From NCBI RefSeq assembly GCF_003569765.1, contig NZ_QXMG01000032.1, positions 1-64,000 on the forward strand: a stretch of 64,000 nt of DNA, written 5' to 3'. How positions within the stretch are numbered: the stretch's first letter is position 1; each line of letters opens with the position of its first letter. Below, one piece after another: positions 45,398-57,157 of the stretch. Under the pieces are notes generated by a model. That model searched no databases, was not told where the DNA came from, and saw nothing but the letters and a program-made list of their open reading frames with translations. The position numbers were made by a program, and so were the translations under genes. Origin of the DNA: Caldimonas tepidiphila. GTDB lineage: Bacteria > Pseudomonadota > Gammaproteobacteria > Burkholderiales > Burkholderiaceae_C.

Positions 45398-46498
45398 TCA
45401 GTAGGGGCTGCCTGTCGGCAAGAGCACGCCAGCTTCAGCGGAAACGTCGTATCGCACAACGGAGCTGTCAAAACTTGCCCAGTCTTTCAAGCTGTAGGTG
45501 CCGGCTCCCGAGAGCCGGTCGACTGCGACGTTGCGGAAAGTCAAGGGCTTGCCCGCCTCGCAAGTCACTAGAGCCCCCGTGTTGGGCTGCATGAAGTAGG
45601 CAGATCCTTTGCCGACACGCTTGGCGATGCCATCTTCCACCAGCAACGCGGTTTCGCTGTCCACACCGACTGCGCGTACCGCCGCCTGGGACACCCACTT
45701 GTCCTTGATGAGCCGTGCGGTGAAGGTGAGCATGCGCCCCATGCGGTCCCGCGTGACGAAGTGACTGTCCGTGATGACACCGCCGAGGCCGGGGACCGTG
45801 AGGAAACCCATGTCGAGCGTCATGCGCTTGTCGTAGGGATTGGCCAGTGCCTCGGCAGAGGTGATCGAGCCGTTCGCGCCGGTGTAGTCGAACTGGCCGA
45901 GCACCGCCAGCCCTGCACTGGTGCCGCCGATCGGCACCTTCTTTTCCATCAGCGTCTTGAGCGTGGTGTCGAGCGCAGTTCCCTTCCAGAGGCGGATGTA
46001 GTCGTTCTGGTCGCCTCCGGCGATGAAGACCACTTCCGCCTTCTGCACACGCTCGTTCACATAGGTGCTGTTCGCCGCCTCGCGCGTCTTGATGACAAGC
46101 GTCTCGACCGAGTCCACCCCCTTCATGTTGTAGATGTAGGAGTTGTAGGCGTCGGTGCCGGCAGCGCGAATGACCACGAAGTCACCACCTCCGGACTTCT
46201 GGATCATCCAGGCGAAGGCCTCGTCGACATCAATGCCTCCGCCCATCATCACGATGGCTTGCGTGGCCGGGGACGCGCTGCGGGTGAAGTCGGCAGCGTT
46301 GCCGACGATGTAGTGTTCGTAGCCCTTGCCCGTAGTGCTGGTGCTGGTGCTGGTGCTGGTGCTGGTGCTGGTATCTCCGCCGGACCCCGTCTTCGGTGCC
46401 GCAACCGCGCCCGCGCTCAACGCAAGCACAAGAGCCAAAACACCCATCTTGCCCCAAGCCCCGAGGCCTTCAGTCCCCTCGGCATTTTTCTGATTCAT
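45398..46498 (-). CDS. Exported cyanophycinase (peptidase S51)
   Basis: The protein has 366 residues; the ATG at 46498 has AAGGAG 8 bases upstream. A signal peptide (about 16-34, ending AVAA-P) is followed by a low-complexity (Ser-Thr)n linker (about 43-56). The S51 fold has IAGGDQNDYIRLWKGT (about 159-174), nucleophile S194 in GGTSAGLAVLG, and DSHFVTRDRMGRM with the family His. Cyanophycinases split cyanophycin into beta-Asp-Arg dipeptides. The signal peptide suggests use of external polymer released by other bacteria. No cyanophycin synthetase gene is in view. The composition is visibly less GC-rich than the neighbours, which suggests a recent arrival. Confidence 0.88.
   Translation of the reverse strand: MNQKNAEGTEGLGAWGKMGVLALVLALSAGAVAAPKTGSGGDTSTSTSTSTSTSTTGKGYEHYIVGNAADFTRSASPATQAIVMMGGGIDVDEAFAWMIQKSGGGDFVVIRAAGTDAYNSYIYNMKGVDSVETLVIKTREAANSTYVNERVQKAEVVFIAGGDQNDYIRLWKGTALDTTLKTLMEKKVPIGGTSAGLAVLGQFDYTGANGSITSAEALANPYDKRMTLDMGFLTVPGLGGVITDSHFVTRDRMGRMLTFTARLIKDKWVSQAAVRAVGVDSETALLVEDGIAKRVGKGSAYFMQPNTGALVTCEAGKPLTFRNVAVDRLSGAGTYSLKDWASFDSSVVRYDVSAEAGVLLPTGSPY
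46335..46370. repeat. Hexanucleotide microsatellite (6 x GTGCTG)
   Basis: Six perfect tandem copies of GTGCTG (+ strand) lie inside the cyanophycinase gene and encode its Ser-Thr linker. The unit is a multiple of three, so copy-number change would lengthen the linker without a frameshift. Confidence 0.95.
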
Positions 46499-46826
46499 TT
46501 GCCCCACTCCTTCAACTACTAATAGCACATGGAGCCCTCCACTCCCAGCCGAAAAGGGCCTGGAGGTTGACGGCCCCTAGGTTGTTCTCAATGCGTCAGA
46601 ACTATATAGAGATGTAGATGCATGGCAACTTTTGTTACAGACGACGTAAGGGACGGCTGTATTCCTCTCGTGCCGTAGACGCCCATGCATCACCTCAGAG
46701 GGAGAGGTCGTATGCATGCCGAAGCTTGCAGGCGCTGCCTTGGGGAGCAGCAAAGAAGTAATGGCCCTGGCAGCAGGTATCGTTGCCCCAGCAAACTTGT
46801 GTTTCGGGCTCCCATGTGGACGAAGC
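46499..46826. other. AT-richer intergenic region upstream of the cyanophycinase gene
   Basis: It holds no convincing gene. Base composition is clearly less GC-rich than the flanking housekeeping genes, like the cyanophycinase gene itself. It should contain that gene's promoter (minus strand); I cannot assign hexamers with confidence. Confidence 0.4.
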
Positions 46827-46866
46827 ACGTAAAGAAAAGGGGCAGGGTGATTCCACCCTGCCCCTT
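46827..46866 (-). terminator. Rho-independent terminator of the dnaA-dnaN-gyrB strand
   Basis: A perfect 13-bp stem (aaggggcagggtg / caccctgcccctt, loop 4) is followed on the minus strand by TTTTCTTT. It lies about 95 bases beyond the gyrB stop. Confidence 0.93.
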
Positions 46867-46959
46867 CGGCTCAGCCCTTGTTCGGATTACCTGGGCAAGT
46901 CCCGCCGACCGGCAGATCTTTGATGCAAGATCGGCCAATCTTTGGCGTTGCAAAGCCGA

Positions 46960-49506
<2,547 letters not shown>

Positions 49507-49596
49507 TCAAACGGTGATGCCCGCTGGTGGCGGGCATCCGGAAGGTGACAGCGAGCTTCCGGGACTCGCTCGCGCTGCGTCCGGTCGGGACGCGGC

Positions 49597-50727
49597 TCAG
49601 ATTCGCATCGGCATCACGACGTACTTGAAGCCGCTCTGCTCGGGGATGGTGATCAGCGCCGAGCTGTTGCTGTCCTGCAGCGCGATCGTGATCATGTCGA
49701 CGCTCATGTTGGCGAGCGCGTCGACGAGGTAGGTGACGTTGAAGCCGATCTCGATCGAGTCGCCGCCGTAGTCGATCTCGATCTCCTCCTTGGCCTCCTC
49801 CTGCTCGGCGTTGCTCGACGCGATGCGCAGCAGGCCCGGCTCGAAGTTCAGGCGCACGCCCTTGAACTTCTCGCTGGTCAGGATCGCGGCGCGCTGCAGG
49901 CTCGCCAGCAGCGGCGCGCGGCCGAGCGTGACGCTGTTGCGGTGGGCCTTGGGGATGACGCGGTTGTAGTCGGGGAACTTGCCCTCGACGAGCTTGGTGA
50001 CGAACTCCATGCCGCTGAAGACGAACTTGGCCTGGTTGCCGGCGAAGCGCATCTCGATCAGGCCGCCGCCCTCCTCGGCCTCGTCCTTCTTCTCGTCCTT
50101 CAGCAGGCGCTGGAGTTCCAGCACCGTCTTGCGCGGCAGGATCACTTCCTGGCGCGGGCACTCGACGTCGAGCGTGGCCTGCGCGAGCGCGAGGCGGTGG
50201 CCGTCGGTGGCGACGAGCGTGAGCGTCTTGCCCTCGGCGACGAAGAGGATGCCGTTGAGGTAGTAGCGGATGTCGTGCACCGCCATCGCGAAGTGCACCT
50301 GCGAGATCAGGCTCTTGAGCGTCTGCTGCGGCACCGAGAAGCTCGGGCCGAAGTCGTGCGCTTCCTGCACCAGCGGGAAGTCCTCGGCGGGCAGGGTCTG
50401 CAGCGTGAAGCGGCTCTTGCCGCCGGTGAGCGTGAGCTTGTTCTGCGCGGCCGAGAGCGTGACGTTCTGGTCCGAGGGCATCGAGCGCAGGATGTCGATC
50501 ATCTTGCGCGCGCCCACCGAGGTGGCGAAGTCGTCGGCGTCGCCGTCGAACTGCGCGGTGGTGCGCACCTGGATCTCGAGGTCGCTGGTGACGAACTCGA
50601 CCTGGTTGCCGGACTTGAGGATCAGCACGTTGGCCAGGATGGGCAGCGTGTGCCGGCGCTCGACGATGCCGGAGACCGCCTGCAGGGTGCCGAGCACTTT
50701 TTCTTGCGCTGCTTTCAAGACAATCAT
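49597..50727 (-). CDS. dnaN: DNA polymerase III beta subunit (sliding clamp)
   Basis: The protein has 376 residues. The ATG at 50727 gives the standard opening MIVLKAAQEKVLGTLQAVSG and has AGAGG 6 bases upstream; the longer frame runs into DnaA-box DNA. Three clamp domains are recognisable, with RHTLPILANVL in the first and the conserved ending YVVMPMRI that forms part of the partner-binding pocket. A short acidic Glu/Asp-rich stretch (KDEKKDEAEEGG, about 200) extends the second domain. Confidence 0.98.
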   Translation of the reverse strand: MIVLKAAQEKVLGTLQAVSGIVERRHTLPILANVLILKSGNQVEFVTSDLEIQVRTTAQFDGDADDFATSVGARKMIDILRSMPSDQNVTLSAAQNKLTLTGGKSRFTLQTLPAEDFPLVQEAHDFGPSFSVPQQTLKSLISQVHFAMAVHDIRYYLNGILFVAEGKTLTLVATDGHRLALAQATLDVECPRQEVILPRKTVLELQRLLKDEKKDEAEEGGGLIEMRFAGNQAKFVFSGMEFVTKLVEGKFPDYNRVIPKAHRNSVTLGRAPLLASLQRAAILTSEKFKGVRLNFEPGLLRIASSNAEQEEAKEEIEIDYGGDSIEIGFNVTYLVDALANMSVDMITIALQDSNSSALITIPEQSGFKYVVMPMRI

Positions 50728-50984
50728 GTCAACCTCTTGGATTGGTAGCCGTAGTAGAGGGGCTGGTTCTTTGTGGACAAGTCTATTTTCTCTTTTTCCC
50801 TCAAGGACTTGGCTCGGGGAAAAGCATGGGGCGCCGGTGTCCGGGATCCGCACCCCGGATGCGAACAACTTCCGCGGACGGCCGGGGGCTGTGGACAAGG
50901 GGGGAGTTGTTCGGGAACTGTCCCCAGCCTTGTCCCTTGACGGCGTTTTCCACAGGGGGTGTGGATTCCGGCCTCACCGCGCCG
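50728..50984. other. dnaA-dnaN intergenic region with DnaA boxes (candidate oriC part)
   Basis: DnaA-box-like 9-mers are TTGTCCACA on the minus strand at 50772-50780 and again at 50890-50898, and TTTTCCACA on the plus strand at 50946-50954. The first lies beside TAGTAG (50752-50757), recalling DnaA-trio elements, and a pyrimidine-rich AT-richer stretch (50782-50806). The clustering suggests initiator binding here, either as part of oriC or to control dnaN. Confidence 0.5.
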
Positions 50985-52394
50985 TCAGCCCTTGAGCGTC
51001 TGTTCCAGCACGTGCAGCTGCTGGTTCAGCTCGGTGTCCTTGGTGCGCTCGCCACCGATCTTGCGCACCGCGTGCAGCACGGTGGTGTGGTCGCGGCCGC
51101 CGAAGAGCTCGCCGATCTCGGGCAGGCTCTTCTGCGTGAGCTCCTTGGCCAGGTACATCGCGATCTGGCGCGGCTTGGCGATCGAGGCCGGGCGCTTCTT
51201 GCTGTACATGTCGGCGACCTTGATCTTGTAGAAGTCGGCCACCGTCTTCTGGATGTTCTCGACCGAGATCTGCCGGTTTTGGATCGACAGCAGGTCCTTG
51301 AGCGCGTCGCGCGCCAGCTGGATGTTGATTTCCTTGTGGCTGAAGCGCGAGTAGGCGAGGATCTTGCGCAGCGCCCCTTCGAGCTCCCGCACGTTGGCGC
51401 GCACGTTCTTCGCGACGAAGAAGGCCACGTCCTCGGGCATCTCGGTGCCCTCGGCGTCGGACTTCTTCATCAGGATCGCGACGCGCATCTCGAGCTCGGG
51501 CGGCTCGATCGCGACCGTCAGGCCCGAGTCGAAGCGCGAGGTCAGGCGCTCGTCGATGTCCGCGAGACCCTTGGGATAGGTGTCGCTGGTCATGATGATG
51601 TGCGCGCGCTTGGCCAGCAGCGCCTCGAAGGCGTTGAAGAACTCCTCCTGCGTGCGCTCCTTGCCGGCGAAGAACTGCACGTCGTCGATCAGCAGCAGGT
51701 CGAGCGAGTGGTATTTCGCTTTCAGCTCGTCGAAGGTCTTGCGCTGGTAGTTCTTCACCACGTCCGAGATGAACTGCTCGGCGTGCAGGTAGAGCACGCG
51801 CGCGTTCGGGTTGTCGGCGAGCAGCGCGTTGCCGACGGAGTGGATCAGGTGGGTCTTGCCGAGGCCCACGCCGCCGTAGATGAACAGCGGGTTGTACATC
51901 TGGCCCGGGGCGCCTGCCACGTGCAGCGCCGCGGTGCGCGCCATCTGGTTGGCGCGGCCGGGCACGAGGTTGTCGAAGGTCAGCGCCGGGTTCAGCCGCG
52001 TGCGCGCAGGCGACGCGGTCTCGGGCAGCGGCGGCGGGCCGGGCTGCAGCAGGCCCTGCAGCGGCAGCTGCACGATGCCGTTGGCGCCCGTCGTGGCGCC
52101 GGCGGTGGCGGTGGCCTGCGCCCGCGGCGCGGGTTCGCGGGGCGCGAGCGAGAGCTCCAGGCGCACCGGCTCGCCCGCGAGCTCGGTCAGCAGCGCCTCG
52201 ATGCGGCTGCCGTACTGGTTGCGGATCCAGTCGAGCTTGAAGCGGTTGGGCACGCGCACCGACACCACCGGGTTGCCCTCGGGGGTGGCGGAGACCACGC
52301 CCGGCGGGAGCGGGCGGATCCAGGTCGTGAATTGCTGTTCAGGCAGCTCCGCCGCGAGACGTTCGCAGCACTGCTGCCACAGGGTGGAGCTCAT
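50985..52394 (-). CDS. dnaA: Chromosomal replication initiator protein
   Basis: The protein has 469 residues from ATG 52394 ([13 protein letters not shown]). Domain I is 1-90. Domain II is a variable Ala/Pro/Thr linker (about 90-135). The AAA+ domain III has Walker [10 protein letters not shown] (about 170) and Walker [13 protein letters not shown]-binding domain IV carries the [14 protein letters not shown] signature. The possible RBS (GAAGAGG) is 13 bases away, rather far. DnaA boxes overlap the leader and promoter region, which fits autoregulation. Confidence 0.98.
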   Translation of the reverse strand: MSSTLWQQCCERLAAELPEQQFTTWIRPLPPGVVSATPEGNPVVSVRVPNRFKLDWIRNQYGSRIEALLTELAGEPVRLELSLAPREPAPRAQATATAGATTGANGIVQLPLQGLLQPGPPPLPETASPARTRLNPALTFDNLVPGRANQMARTAALHVAGAPGQMYNPLFIYGGVGLGKTHLIHSVGNALLADNPNARVLYLHAEQFISDVVKNYQRKTFDELKAKYHSLDLLLIDDVQFFAGKERTQEEFFNAFEALLAKRAHIIMTSDTYPKGLADIDERLTSRFDSGLTVAIEPPELEMRVAILMKKSDAEGTEMPEDVAFFVAKNVRANVRELEGALRKILAYSRFSHKEINIQLARDALKDLLSIQNRQISVENIQKTVADFYKIKVADMYSKKRPASIAKPRQIAMYLAKELTQKSLPEIGELFGGRDHTTVLHAVRKIGGERTKDTELNQQLHVLEQTLKG

Positions 52395-52521
52395 CGATTG
52401 TGGAAAACCTCTTCTGGAGCGCCCGGATTCTACCGCCCAAAGCGCCTTTGTCCGCAAGTTATCCACAACTTTGCCCGCCGGCGTGACACATGTCCTTCCT
52501 GGGGGCTCTCGGGCTAACTCA
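52395..52521. other. dnaA upstream region with DnaA boxes (candidate oriC part)
   Basis: A perfect DnaA box TTATCCACA lies on the plus strand at 52459-52467, and TTTTCCACA on the minus strand at 52399-52407, five bases before the dnaA start codon. A minus-strand -10-like TAGAAT (attcta at 52427-52432) lies between them, with a TTGCGG 19 bases upstream, so DnaA would cover its own promoter. Confidence 0.55.
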
Positions 52522-52550
52522 TTGACCGGCAAGGAGGTTTTTGCTGTAAT
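52522..52550 (+). promoter_or_regulatory. Sigma70 promoter of the rpmH-rnpA-yidD-yidC operon
   Basis: TTGACC (52522-52527), a 17-base spacer and TGTAAT (52545-52550), with an extended TGC before the -10, face rpmH about 300 bases downstream. The rest of the leader (52551-52855) holds no gene. It contains GCCACAG-CGC-CTGTGGC (52715-52731), a perfect 7-bp hairpin that may act in the mRNA leader. Confidence 0.65.
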
Positions 52551-52855
52551 CGCGGGTTTCCCGAATCCGCCTGCGGAGGATCGCGCCCGAGGCTGCCAGC
52601 GAAAGCGGCAGGCCGGGGGCGGCAGTCCGCAGCCAGCAGAGTCGCACCGGACGCATCCCGCGCTTCGTGCTCCAAGGCTCCCCGCGACGCGGCCTCGAGA
52701 AAGCCAGGAAGCCCGCCACAGCGCCTGTGGCGCCACACGCCCCCCGCAGAGAAGCTCGCCTTTTCGGCGAAGGGCCGTGGCCGCAGGAGAGGCGGGCTTC
52801 GCTTTGAACGCGAAGCACTGTCCCCGTTTGCCGGGGCCGACAAGAGGACATCATC

Positions 52856-52990
52856 ATGAAACGCACCTATCAACCTTCCAAGGTCCGCCGCGCCCGCACC
52901 CACGGTTTCCTGGTCCGCATGAAGACCCGCGGTGGCCGCGCCGTCATCAACGCGCGCCGCGCCAAGGGCCGCAAGCGCCTGGGCCTGTAA
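52856..52990 (+). CDS. rpmH: 50S ribosomal protein L34
   Basis: The protein has 44 residues with the classic sequence pattern [18 protein letters not shown] ... GRKRLGL. It is a basic ribosomal protein of the large subunit. It lies 25 bases before rnpA, the universal rpmH-rnpA order, next to the replication origin. Confidence 0.99.
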   Translation: MKRTYQPSKVRRARTHGFLVRMKTRGGRAVINARRAKGRKRLGL

Positions 52991-53015
52991 GCCCGACGGC
53001 CGCCAGCCGGCCTCC

Positions 53016-53567
53016 GTGCTGAATCGCGCCTTGCCGCCCCTCGGGCGGCTGAAGGACAAGGCCGACTTCGAGTCCGCGCTGGACCGCGGGCAGGGGCGTG
53101 TGCTGGCGAAAAGCCCTCACTTCGTGGTGCACTACTCACCGGTTCTTGCACCGCCGAGAGGCAAGTTGTCAACAGGCGAAGTCCCTCTGGAACAACAGCC
53201 TGTGGATGACTTGCAGCCCGGCCCCGCCTCGCCCCCCTCTGCGGTGGTGAGGGTGGGGGCCGTGCTGCCCAAGCGCCTGGCACGCCGCGCGGTCACGCGC
53301 AACCTGCTCAAGCGCCAGATCCATGCCGCCGCCGCCCGCGCGCTGCCGCAATTGCGTGGCGGCGCGTGGGTGCTGCGCCTGCGCAGCCCGATCGACAAGG
53401 CCGAGTTCCCGAGCGCCGCTTCGGACGCGCTGCGCCACGCGGTGCGCGAGGAGCTCGATGCGCTGCTGGCACAGGCCGCGAAGCGGCTGAGCGCCCGCGG
53501 CGCGCCGCCGCCTGCGCACGCGCGCCCGAGCGCGGCCCCCGGTCCCGCGGCAGCCGCCGCGGACTGA
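53016..53567 (+). CDS. rnpA: Ribonuclease P protein component (with insert)
   Basis: The protein has 183 residues from GTG 53016 (MLNRALPPLGRLKDKADFE). It assists RNase P RNA in 5' maturation of tRNAs. The RNR motif is RRAVTRNLLKRQIH (about 90-103). It is longer than the usual 115-125 residues. A Pro-rich insert of about 35 residues (VLAPPRGKLSTGE through PGPASPPSA) separates the second and third strands, and an Ala/Pro-rich tail follows the domain. Both are spliced into an otherwise normal fold, so the protein should still function. Confidence 0.94.
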   Translation: MLNRALPPLGRLKDKADFESALDRGQGRVLAKSPHFVVHYSPVLAPPRGKLSTGEVPLEQQPVDDLQPGPASPPSAVVRVGAVLPKRLARRAVTRNLLKRQIHAAAARALPQLRGGAWVLRLRSPIDKAEFPSAASDALRHAVREELDALLAQAAKRLSARGAPPPAHARPSAAPGPAAAAAD

Positions 53568-53572
53568 AGGCC

Positions 53573-53941
53573 GTGAGCGTCCACTCGCCCGCCGCCCGGG
53601 CCGCCGATCCCCTCCCGATGCGCGCCTTGCTGATCCTGCTCGTCAAGGGCTACCGGCTGCTGCTCAGCCCCTGGCTGGGCTCGGTCTGCCGCTTCGAGCC
53701 GACCTGCTCGGCCTATGCGCTCGGCGCACTGGAGCGGCACGGCGCGTGGGCGGGCACTTACCTCACGCTGCGCCGCCTCGCGCGCTGCCATCCCTGGTGC
53801 GCCGGGGGCTGCGACCCGGTTCCCGCGCAGCCGCCCCGCCTCTTCACCCGCCTGCCCGGCCTCGCGCGCGAGCGCGCCGCCGCAGGCGAGGAAGCTTCCT
53901 CCACTTCCACCCAAGCCCCCACCAAAGAGCCGCCTCCATGA
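53573..53941 (+). CDS. yidD: Membrane protein insertion efficiency factor
   Basis: The protein has 122 residues from GTG 53573, or 107 from ATG 53618 (MRALLILLVKGYRLLLSP), which gives the more typical N-terminus. The family core is present: KGYRLLLSPWLG, CRFEPTCSAYALGALERHG, and RLARCHPWCAGGCDPVP with its Cys set. It is an inner-membrane-associated helper of YidC. The stop overlaps the yidC start (ATGA). The C-terminal tail (about 30 residues, Ser/Thr/Pro-rich) is longer than usual. Confidence 0.93.
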   Translation: MSVHSPAARAADPLPMRALLILLVKGYRLLLSPWLGSVCRFEPTCSAYALGALERHGAWAGTYLTLRRLARCHPWCAGGCDPVPAQPPRLFTRLPGLARERAAAGEEASSTSTQAPTKEPPP

Positions 53942-55599
53942 CCGATATGCGCCGCACCATCCTGTGGCTGGTGTTCACGATGTCACTCGTCCTGCTGTGG
54001 GACGCGTGGAACAAGCACACCGGCCGGCCCACGATGTTCTCGCCCGCGCCGGCGGTCTCGGGTGCGCAGGCGCCCGGCGCCGCGCCGCAGGCGCAGCTGC
54101 CGGCACCCGCCACGACGGGCGGCGCGGCCGTGCCGACCCCGCCGCCGGCCACCGTCGCGGCCGAGAAGGTCGCCATCACCACCGACGTGGTGCAGGCGAC
54201 GATCGACGCGAAGGGCGCGGACCTGATCCGGCTCGAGCTGCTCAAGCACGCCGACGAGCACGATCCCAAGCGCCCCGTGGTGCTGATGCAGCGCGATGGC
54301 CAGCGCTTCTACGTCGCGCAGTCCGGCCTGATCAACCGCGTGGACGCCGGCCCCGCGTTCCCGAACCACACCACGCTGATGACGCCGATGCCGGGTCCGC
54401 GCACGCTCGAGCCCGGCCAGGACTCGCTGCAGGTGCGCTTCGAGTCGCCGGAGATCGGCGGCCTGAAGTATGCGAAGACTTACGTCTTCAAGCGCGGCAG
54501 CTATGCGGTCGAGGTGAAGCACGAGGTGACGAACACCGGCGAGCAGCCGGCGACGCCGCAGCTCTACCTGCAGATCGAGCGCGACGGTTATGCCGAGAGC
54601 GGCAACTACATGATGGGCACCTCGACCTTCACCGGGCCCGCCATCTACAGCGAGACGTCGAAGTTCCAGAAGATCGACTTCGGCGACCTGGACAAGGGCG
54701 GCGTCGCGGTGCCGCCGGCCGGCACCCAAGGCTGGGTCGCGATGGTGCAGCACTACTTCGTGTCGGCCTGGCTGAAGACGGATTCGGCGCAGCGCGAGTT
54801 CCGCGTCACGAAGAACCCGCAGACCGGCCGCTACACGGTGGCGATGGTGCTGCCGATGGAGCAGCTCGCTCCCGGCCAGACCCGCGCCGTCGACACCACG
54901 CTCTACTCGGGCCCGCAGGAGGAGAAGCGCCTGGAGGCCCTGGCGCCGGGGCTGGAGCTGGTGAAGGACTACGGGATGTTCACCATCATCTCCAAGCCGC
55001 TGTTCTGGCTGCTCGACAAGCTGCACGGTTTCATCGGCAACTGGGGCTGGGCGATCGTCGCGCTGGTGGTGCTGCTGAAGGCGGCCTTCTACGGGCTCAA
55101 CGCGAGCGCCTACCGCTCCATGGCCAAGATGAAGGCCGTGGGCCCGAAGCTGCAGGAGCTGCGCGAGCGCCACAAGGACAACCCGCAGCAGATGCAGCAG
55201 GAGATGATGCGCATCTACCGCGAGGAGAAGGTCAACCCGCTCGGCGGCTGCCTGCCGATCCTGATCCAGATGCCGGTGTTCATCGCCCTGTACTGGGTGC
55301 TGCTGTCCTCGGTCGAGATGCGCAACGCGCCCTGGGTGGGCTGGATCACCGACCTGTCGGCCAAGGACCCGTACTTCATCCTGCCGGTCGTGATGACGCT
55401 CACCACGCTGTTCCAGACCTGGCTGAACCCGACCCCGCCGGACCCGATGCAGGCCCGCATGATGTGGATCATGCCGCTGGTGTTCTCGGTGATGTTCTTC
55501 TTCTTCCCGGCCGGCCTGGTGCTGTACTGGATCACGAACAACATCCTGTCGATCGCGCAGCAGTGGTACATCAACCGCAAGCTGGGCCTGAACAAGTAA
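53938..55599 (+). CDS. yidC: Membrane protein insertase
   Basis: The protein has 553 residues. The first membrane segment is at the N-terminus ([15 protein letters not shown]). A large periplasmic beta-sandwich (about 60-350) follows, then the conserved insertase core with five segments ([41 protein letters not shown], and the terminal [16 protein letters not shown]). The hydrophilic-groove Arg lies in the second segment region ([15 protein letters not shown] loop nearby). It inserts and folds inner-membrane proteins, with or without SecYEG. Translationally coupled to yidD. Confidence 0.98.
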   Translation: MTDMRRTILWLVFTMSLVLLWDAWNKHTGRPTMFSPAPAVSGAQAPGAAPQAQLPAPATTGGAAVPTPPPATVAAEKVAITTDVVQATIDAKGADLIRLELLKHADEHDPKRPVVLMQRDGQRFYVAQSGLINRVDAGPAFPNHTTLMTPMPGPRTLEPGQDSLQVRFESPEIGGLKYAKTYVFKRGSYAVEVKHEVTNTGEQPATPQLYLQIERDGYAESGNYMMGTSTFTGPAIYSETSKFQKIDFGDLDKGGVAVPPAGTQGWVAMVQHYFVSAWLKTDSAQREFRVTKNPQTGRYTVAMVLPMEQLAPGQTRAVDTTLYSGPQEEKRLEALAPGLELVKDYGMFTIISKPLFWLLDKLHGFIGNWGWAIVALVVLLKAAFYGLNASAYRSMAKMKAVGPKLQELRERHKDNPQQMQQEMMRIYREEKVNPLGGCLPILIQMPVFIALYWVLLSSVEMRNAPWVGWITDLSAKDPYFILPVVMTLTTLFQTWLNPTPPDPMQARMMWIMPLVFSVMFFFFPAGLVLYWITNNILSIAQQWYINRKLGLNK

Positions 55600-55621
55600 G
55601 CCGGCCCCCGCGCCGTACCCG

Positions 55622-55655
55622 ACGCCCCGCGGCCCCGCGCCCCGGGGCGTTTTTC
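55622..55655 (+). terminator. Rho-independent terminator after yidC
   Basis: acgccccg / cggggcgt (8 bp, 13-base GC-rich loop) is followed by ttttt. It separates the rpmH-yidC transcript from mnmE. Confidence 0.8.
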
Positions 55656-55723
55656 ATGGGGCGCGGCGCGCCGCGTGCCGCTGCCCGACAATCCCGCTGC
55701 CCTTTCCCGGAGTGATCCCCGCC

Positions 55724-57112
55724 ATGCTGCCCCGCCATCACGACCCCATCGTCGCCATCGCCACCGCGCCGGGCCGCGGCGCGGTCGGCATCGTGCGCGC
55801 CTCGGGCCGCAAGCTCGAGCCGCTGATCGAGGCGGTGTGCGGCCAGAAGCTGAAGGCGCGCCACGCGACGCTGATCCCTTTCCGCGAGGCCGACGGCTCG
55901 ACGATCGACCAGGGCCTCGCGATCCACTTCCCCGCGCCGCACTCCTACACGGGCGAGGACGTGCTCGAGCTGCAGGCGCACGGCGGCCCGGTGGTGCTGC
56001 AGCTGCTGCTGGCGCGCTGCCTCGCCGCCGGGCGCGAGATCGGCTTGCGGCTGGCCGAGCCGGGCGAGTTCACCGAGCGCGCCTTCCTCAACGACAAGCT
56101 CGACCTCGCGCAGGCCGAGGCGGTGAGCGACCTGATCGACGCCAGCACCGAGGCCGCCGCGCGCTCGGCCAGCCGCTCGCTCAGCGGCGCCTTTTCAAAA
56201 GAGATCGAGACGCTGCGCGAAGGGATGGTGCGGCTGCGCATGCTGGTCGAGGCGACGCTCGACTTCCCGGAGGAGGAGATCGATTTCCTCGAGAAGGCCG
56301 ACGCCTGGGGCCAGCTCGGCGCCCTGCAGCGCGCGGTGGACACGGTGCTCGAACGCGCGCGCCAGGGGGCGCTGCTGCGCGAGGGCATCACGGTGGTGCT
56401 GGCGGGCCAGCCCAACGTGGGCAAGAGCAGCCTGCTCAACGCGCTGGCCGGCGCCGAGCTCGCGATCGTCACCGCGATCGCCGGCACCACGCGCGACCGC
56501 GTCAGCGAGACGATCCAGATCGAGGGCGTGCCGCTGCATGTGATCGACACCGCGGGGCTGCGCGAGCAGGCGACGGACGAGGTCGAGCGCATCGGCATCG
56601 CGCGCAGCTGGGAGTCCATCCGCGCGGCCGATGCGGTGCTGTTCCTGCACGACCTCACGCGGCTGGGCCAGCCGGACTACGACGCGGGCGAAGCCGAGAT
56701 CGCGCGGCGGCTGCCGGCCAACGTGCGCCGCATGCATGTCTTCAACAAGCTCGACGCGGGCGCGGCGCCGCCGGCCTCGGGATGGGCGGGCGAGGGCGAG
56801 GCGGTGGTGGCGCTGTCGGCGCGCACCGGCGAGGGGCTGGACCTGCTGCGGCGCACGCTGCTGGAGATCGCCGGCTGGCATGCGCAGCCCGAGGGGCTGT
56901 TCATCGCGCGCGAGCGCCATGTGCAGGCGCTGCGCCGCACGCGCGAGCACCTGGAGCTGGCGGCGCTGCACGCCAGGAGCGCCGACCAGGCGCTCGACCT
57001 GCTGGCCGAGGAGCTGCGCCTCGCGCACGACGCGCTCGGCGAGGTGACGGGCGCGTTCAGCTCGGACGACCTGCTGGGGGAGATCTTCAGCCGGTTCTGC
57101 ATTGGCAAGTGA
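55724..57112 (+). CDS. mnmE: tRNA uridine-5-carboxymethylaminomethyl modification GTPase
   Basis: The protein has 462 residues. The ATG at 55724 has GGAGTGA 9 bases upstream; a GTG four codons earlier is less likely. The N-terminal folate-binding domain (about 1-120) has [14 protein letters not shown]. The helical domain is interrupted by the G domain (about 220-380) with [23 protein letters not shown] and FNKLD. The C-terminal CIGK holds the catalytic Cys. With MnmG it modifies wobble U34. Confidence 0.98.
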   Translation: MLPRHHDPIVAIATAPGRGAVGIVRASGRKLEPLIEAVCGQKLKARHATLIPFREADGSTIDQGLAIHFPAPHSYTGEDVLELQAHGGPVVLQLLLARCLAAGREIGLRLAEPGEFTERAFLNDKLDLAQAEAVSDLIDASTEAAARSASRSLSGAFSKEIETLREGMVRLRMLVEATLDFPEEEIDFLEKADAWGQLGALQRAVDTVLERARQGALLREGITVVLAGQPNVGKSSLLNALAGAELAIVTAIAGTTRDRVSETIQIEGVPLHVIDTAGLREQATDEVERIGIARSWESIRAADAVLFLHDLTRLGQPDYDAGEAEIARRLPANVRRMHVFNKLDAGAAPPASGWAGEGEAVVALSARTGEGLDLLRRTLLEIAGWHAQPEGLFIARERHVQALRRTREHLELAALHARSADQALDLLAEELRLAHDALGEVTGAFSSDDLLGEIFSRFCIGK

Positions 57113-57157
57113 GCCCGGCTCCGGCGCCTTGCTGAACAAGCCCCTGCGCGCCCGCTG

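Noticed and set aside
45310-45594. 94-residue basic plus-strand frame between the helicase and cyanophycinase genes
   Set aside because: It overlaps the 3' end of the cyanophycinase gene antisense, has Arg/Ser/Cys-rich shadow composition and no RBS.
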